Of a DNA stretch of 64,000 nucleotides, positions 60,801-64,000 are shown in pieces. Under the pieces are notes generated by a model that saw only the letters and a list, made by a program, of their open reading frames with translations, was not told where the DNA came from and ran no database searches. The stretch spans positions 1 through 64,000 of the forward strand of contig CAJIZC010000016.1 of the NCBI GenBank assembly GCA_905181785.1, given 5' to 3'. How positions within the stretch are numbered: position 1 is the stretch's first letter; each line of letters starts with the position of its first letter. The position numbers and the translations under genes were made by a program. This DNA is from an uncultured Candidatus Poseidoniales archaeon. GTDB lineage: Archaea; Thermoplasmatota; Poseidoniia; Poseidoniales; Poseidoniaceae.

Positions 60801-63530
60801 GGTATGCTCCACCTCAACCTGCCCGTTAATGCAGTTCCACAACGTCATGTGTTTTCGGTTGAAGAATCAACCGAGGCCAACCACCAACTCAACTTCTCGC
60901 TTCATGTGTTGCAAATCTTCCGTTCTGCAGCCACCATCCTCGAGCCGATTGCGGCAGAGCCCGGGAATGCGGTATCCCTTACAGTCAATGAAACGGAATC
61001 GATCCTCCTGCGACTTGAAAACCCGGGGAACGGTGAAGACACATTCATACTATCCGGTGTTTCAGTGAAGGGTGCGTCGATGACAATGGACCCAGAGGTG
61101 GAATTTACAATTTACAACCCAATGCGAACCCTTGGACCCTTGGCGTCGACAATTGCCACCGTTGATGTGGTGTTGGCAGAGGACACACCGGCCTTGGTGC
61201 CATTCGAACTTGTCTTCACATGGACGTCGCAGGGTACGAGCAATGTGGCATCCACAGCAACGCTCCTCGTCCGAGCTGAACCAGACCACCAATGGTCAAT
61301 TGACGGTATTTTTACCCCTACGAACGAGATCTTACCGCAGGAAGAGGTCACCATTAATTTCAACATCACAAACATCGGGAATACACCCGATGTGCTCACC
61401 GTCATACCGACCTTTGATGTTGAACATGCAGGAAATGACAGTTCTGTTTGGTCCAGTGACTCGGTCACCACCCAAACCGTGGAGGTGAACGGAACGCGAA
61501 GCATCAGCATGACGTTCACCGTTCCAAATGATGCATGGTACACAACAGAGGCGGTATTGAAACTGAATCTCTATTCGGGTTCCATCTCAGTCAACAATGC
61601 AACGATTGAATTCACGGTTGGGCATGCTTCAGCATGGCGGTTCAACCTCTCTGAAACCTCCCTCACCATAGCCCCCGGCGGAGAAAACCTCACACTGAAA
61701 GTCGATCAACTTGGCAACCATCCAGAAGCTCCTTGGTTCACCAAAGCAGGCCAGGGATGGGCGATCGCACTGCCGAGCAACGGGGCTGTTGTCAATCCAA
61801 GTGAATCATCATCCGTAACGGTCTTTGTGACCCCGCCCGAATCAGCACTTGCAGGTGAAGTAGGGGTTCTGCGAATCAGAATTTCAGACGCAAATGGTGC
61901 GGGGCAAATTGTCCAAGAAATACCGGTCCGAGTCGGAGAAGAAGCCAACATTAGCGTGAATCACAGAGGCACGTGGAAAGTAAACGAGGATGGAGGCATG
62001 CCGACAGCATGGATTGAAAACCACGGTAACGATGTCGCAGTGATGCAAATCGCAGTGGCTGGTTTACCAAGCGGCTGGGTATTGAACGGGTCGAGCCAAG
62101 TGGTGGTCGCTCCGGGCCAAATGCTTGGGATTCCATGGATGTTAACGCCCGACGCTGCGTGGAACGAACAGCGATTCATGGTTACGCTCGATGTAACACA
62201 CCCGACCCTCGGGCTCATTTCCCACGACATCGAGGTTGAACAAGGGACGCATACATTCCACAGCACACCGGTCCACCACGCTCGTTCGGGCTCCGTGATG
62301 ACCATCGAATTTGGTCAGCCAGTCGATGGAGGGTTGACGAGCACAGATAACGTGGAATTCCTTGAACGGTCAATCGAAGTCACCATTGGCTCGGTGACCA
62401 ACGAATTGCTGCTGGCATCGAACGTGGATGAAACAAACAGAATGTCGATTTATATTTCAGGCTATGACCTCCCCTCCGTCAGCGTGAACTGCGACCTCAC
62501 TCCACAATCATTTGCTGCCCTTGGTCGGGTTGAATTGGACGGTAAGGTGGGCGATTGTAGTGTCATTGCATCGGATGCTGAAGAGCTTCGAGCCACCCTG
62601 GTCCTCGTCACTGATCAAGGCGAAACTGTCCAGTTGCGCAATAGCCAAATTGTACTGTCACCAGGTGCAAACGCCACCTATGAGGTGAACGTAACGGGTT
62701 GGAAACCATCGGTAGGCCAACGAACAGTTTCCGTCATGGTTGTAGACTCGTATGGAAGAATCCTCGAGGAGCACTCGATTGAAACGGTATCCCGTGCCTC
62801 AGGATGGAATGTAGGCATCTTCTCGTTCAAGGCTGATGAGGATTTGACCGTCAGTGTCCAGCGAACGGGTTGGACCGTCCTCGAAGACGTGAATTGCCAC
62901 GTTTCCGTGAGAAGCGTCGACAGCGGATGGAGCACAGTGAGGGTGATTGATATCGCAGGCAGTGATTTCCCACCTGTTGTGACCATCCCAGCTCCAGACG
63001 GCATGAAGCAGGATGAGGAACTCGAAGCAACCCTTCGTTGCGATGCCCCATACGACATCGATGATGATGCAACAGACGACATAAAAACGGCCTTCTACAA
63101 CGCTCCAGAACAACCATTGGTCGAAGGCAGTGAAATTATTGTCAGCCTTGGTGTGGCGTTCATTCTCTTGGTGGTGGCTTTCCTGGCAGGTGCGACACGC
63201 ACAGGACCAAGCAACAAAATGTCCAAACCGGTTCAAACAAAATCTGAACCTAGACCTCAAGATGGTAAGGAGATTCAGCAAGAACCCTCGGTCGAAGAGG
63301 AAGTGGATGAGTTTTCGTTTGTCCCTGTTGACGAAGCACCAGAAATAGGCACCGAAACCGTCGACACAACGCACGCCTTAGTGGAAGCCATTGAAGTCAT
63401 TGAGATGCCAGAAGAGGAAGACGCTTCACCGTCTGGCCGATTGGCATCAATGAGAGACGAACTTACAGACGATGGGCCGTCGCCCGAAGGACGACAAGAT
63501 CGATTGCGTCAATTCTTCGGCGACGAGTGA
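57804..63530 (+). CDS. Giant surface protein, FG-GAP-like and CARDB/NPCBM-like repeats, C-terminal anchor
   Basis: The 1908-residue product has a signal peptide (SASALLPVLMFLLASISPMMAHH). Residues about 150-580 contain FG-GAP/VCBS-like calcium-binding blades (PSIVDVDQDGRQEIVLV, PLVIDTTGDGLDDRLCW, ASPAAADMDGDGTIDLLI), suggesting a propeller. From about 595 follow many beta-sandwich domains, the first a CARDB-like unit (RGISFNPASPDPGVQVTVTG), then NEW3-like units with GNAQEST, GNGEDTF and GNTPDVL segments. A membrane helix near residue 1775-1795 (IIVSLGVAFILLVVAFLAGA) is followed by an acidic cytosolic tail of about 110 residues that ends DRLRQFFGDE. The tail may contact cell-inside partners. 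The next gene overlaps its stop. Confidence 0.85.
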   Translation: MTGKTQDSGGKSASALLPVLMFLLASISPMMAHHIGEPLLTDEPNLQWSDSGDPWTGLEQPWGQFGRAPTHNATMPLHGPDGGPGEGEVTEGAMLGTIDKPGVNWAALDDSDGADAYGSIIADFSNSITAPPAALERCADEDLFAVLVHSDTTDTYLSLVAGDDAKIAWQVNIGETRDVRSTPSIVDVDQDGRQEIVLVYDTQNALNIEIWSPELSCSESGWDKSGHENEQLWSYTDVDYRIGIASPHTPTAQSNHLSVTQPLIADLSLDGSPELVLAVVDETSSDPTVLAFSLTTSAPSQADWEVALDRGTHPSSPAWAALDASTTAIVLTTIDSNGGSMWIWRIDGASGSLDWERVAVQGTDVDDDAPRLRLPGPVIAQLDDDEAPEMILTVPTDANGRTSGLGARYIGMEMTSTSEIFNFRAPNGYADAEPLVIDTTGDGLDDRLCWVTWYSDSQFSFDRKGMAGCHDISDDTPFKEWSRDLQRGNGNDNDEIAVASPIWLDIDGSGAPELIVPFGMRLWAFDGATGASADINNAWSSALAMPHRVWASPAAADMDGDGTIDLLIGDTLVSQLSTDLAPLADGRGISFNPASPDPGVQVTVTGQFSNIGTMDNEDNVDAVLLMNGNEIARERFSDVEPVSPSGEGGPLTFSATFIAELGEHEFKMVLDVNNNLTEARKDNNNATASLTIVNPHVARIDPPLDPIRTPPGATETVALSLVATGSRTADWTLTINDESLPEGWSFTPIAGTNLGLSLAPNAPVSLSFDVAIPTNALGDENSYVDLTLSLDEDAEISSTLRLPLEVLRTRGLSVVGPSGLGESLGIGRPNHDASAWLVVENLGNAQESTTSIDWTAPSWGGTPALYTADGTEVFSLTLGPNQDTELFATLPVPANAALGTTSTSMLTICIGSGEETLCQDLEVTFLASELQTTPSHTRTLPNSTLSWSFDANLPSNGILSWNMAGAQMVHTDWEWSATGDLAVNGTTLELSGTPDTTASGMLHLNLPVNAVPQRHVFSVEESTEANHQLNFSLHVLQIFRSAATILEPIAAEPGNAVSLTVNETESILLRLENPGNGEDTFILSGVSVKGASMTMDPEVEFTIYNPMRTLGPLASTIATVDVVLAEDTPALVPFELVFTWTSQGTSNVASTATLLVRAEPDHQWSIDGIFTPTNEILPQEEVTINFNITNIGNTPDVLTVIPTFDVEHAGNDSSVWSSDSVTTQTVEVNGTRSISMTFTVPNDAWYTTEAVLKLNLYSGSISVNNATIEFTVGHASAWRFNLSETSLTIAPGGENLTLKVDQLGNHPEAPWFTKAGQGWAIALPSNGAVVNPSESSSVTVFVTPPESALAGEVGVLRIRISDANGAGQIVQEIPVRVGEEANISVNHRGTWKVNEDGGMPTAWIENHGNDVAVMQIAVAGLPSGWVLNGSSQVVVAPGQMLGIPWMLTPDAAWNEQRFMVTLDVTHPTLGLISHDIEVEQGTHTFHSTPVHHARSGSVMTIEFGQPVDGGLTSTDNVEFLERSIEVTIGSVTNELLLASNVDETNRMSIYISGYDLPSVSVNCDLTPQSFAALGRVELDGKVGDCSVIASDAEELRATLVLVTDQGETVQLRNSQIVLSPGANATYEVNVTGWKPSVGQRTVSVMVVDSYGRILEEHSIETVSRASGWNVGIFSFKADEDLTVSVQRTGWTVLEDVNCHVSVRSVDSGWSTVRVIDIAGSDFPPVVTIPAPDGMKQDEELEATLRCDAPYDIDDDATDDIKTAFYNAPEQPLVEGSEIIVSLGVAFILLVVAFLAGATRTGPSNKMSKPVQTKSEPRPQDGKEIQQEPSVEEEVDEFSFVPVDEAPEIGTETVDTTHALVEAIEVIEMPEEEDASPSGRLASMRDELTDDGPSPEGRQDRLRQFFGDE

Positions 63531-64000
63531 AGCCTACCAACGCAAGCCCTTATGATGGACTGGTGGAAGCCGCAGGTATGGACCTCGATGGCTTGGACGG
63601 AGCAACAAGCCCATTCATCACACTCGATGCCTGCGATGGCGACTTGGTTGGGTTCTTGTTCCCCGCACTTGAGGCAAGTTATGCCGGTGATTCAAAGCCG
63701 TGGACTGACGCGTTGAAAGCGCACCCTCGGGTTGAGAAGAGGTTGCTGGAGCAAGGCATTGAAAGTCCAACAGACCGTTCAAGCATCGCATGGGACGACC
63801 CTACTCTTCTTTTCACCTCCACAGTGGCGTTGACTTCCGAAGGAAGAGCGGTCCCCCTTGGTGATGGCAAAGCGAGAGAGCGAATTGGTAGATTTCCACA
63901 CGGCGACGGATCCCCGATCACCTACATGATTGAATTTATGAGACCCAATAACAGAGGTGCGGCCATCACTCACCGAATGGGGTTGGAGGAAATCTTAGCC
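63527..64000 (+). CDS. Hypothetical protein, cut by window edge
   Basis: A GTG start overlaps the surface-protein stop by four bases (GTGA), and the frame stays open to the window end, giving at least 158 residues. The sequence begins KPTNASPYDGLVEAAGMDLD and contains ITLDACDGDLVGFLFPALEAS; no motif is recognised and no signal peptide is seen. The overlap implies translational coupling with the surface protein, so it could act on its cytosolic tail. The C-terminus is missing. Confidence 0.65.
   Translation, partial: MKPTNASPYDGLVEAAGMDLDGLDGATSPFITLDACDGDLVGFLFPALEASYAGDSKPWTDALKAHPRVEKRLLEQGIESPTDRSSIAWDDPTLLFTSTVALTSEGRAVPLGDGKARERIGRFPHGDGSPITYMIEFMRPNNRGAAITHRMGLEEILA

Overview
The window is archaeal and most likely comes from a planktonic marine Thermoplasmatota genome (Marine Group II, Candidatus Poseidoniales). 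Archaeal markers are the operon for RNA polymerase subunit E', Spt4, S24e and S27ae, an archaeal-type alanyl-tRNA synthetase, a geranylgeranyl-reductase-family flavoprotein, RtcB, a DtdA-type D-aminoacyl-tRNA deacylase and an HVO_0476-like zinc-finger protein. The marine Group II assignment is an inference from the combination of aerobic respiration genes (CcmE, quinone-type PyrD, a menaquinone-pathway radical SAM enzyme), peptide and proline catabolism, and many large secreted or membrane-anchored proteins with Asp-rich calcium-binding repeats. Gene starts are often preceded by a GGTGA-type Shine-Dalgarno sequence.

Layout. 0.3-2.4 kb: leftward pyrD-ccmE and a divergent hypothetical. 2.4-7.7 kb: rightward topoisomerase IA, geranylgeranyl reductase and a membrane protein. 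7.7-10.7 kb: a lipoprotein with thrombospondin-type-3-like repeats and a PNGase F-like C-terminus. 10.7-28.7 kb: a long leftward block with an RND/MMPL transporter, EVE protein, aminotransferase, large membrane protein, GlyA, a hypothetical, a 1027-residue DTDGDG-repeat surface protein, a PKD-like membrane protein, Xaa-Pro aminopeptidase and MqnC. 28.9-36.1 kb: valyl-tRNA synthetase, then DinB, a small RecA-like ATPase, an unusual family B DNA polymerase and a small coiled-coil protein. 36.2-45.4 kb: SerA-like dehydrogenase, membrane protein, subtilase, persulfide-dioxygenase-like hydrolase, Nudix protein and AlaS. 45.5-47.8 kb: rtcB, a small coiled-coil gene, tRNA-Thr(GGT), two 116-bp tandem repeats and tRNA-Ser(GGA). 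47.9-51.6 kb: a tight operon of zinc-ribbon membrane protein, cysteine desulfurase and membrane-anchored subtilase. 51.6-56.2 kb: methyltransferase-like protein, zinc-finger protein, proline dehydrogenase, DtdA and a hypothetical. 56.2-57.5 kb: the transcription/ribosome operon. 57.8-64 kb: a 1908-residue surface protein and a gene cut by the window edge.

Themes. Several genes point to use of extracellular protein: two subtilases, a PNGase F-like protein, Xaa-Pro aminopeptidase, proline dehydrogenase, aminotransferase and GlyA. The most unusual items are the PNGase F-like lipoprotein, a DNA-damage-tolerance-like group (DinB, RecA-like ATPase, apparently exonuclease-defective PolB) reminiscent of bacterial ImuA-ImuB-DnaE2 cassettes, and tandem repeats that each carry the 3' end of the neighbouring tRNA-Ser. 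No CRISPR array, insertion sequence or integrase was seen.
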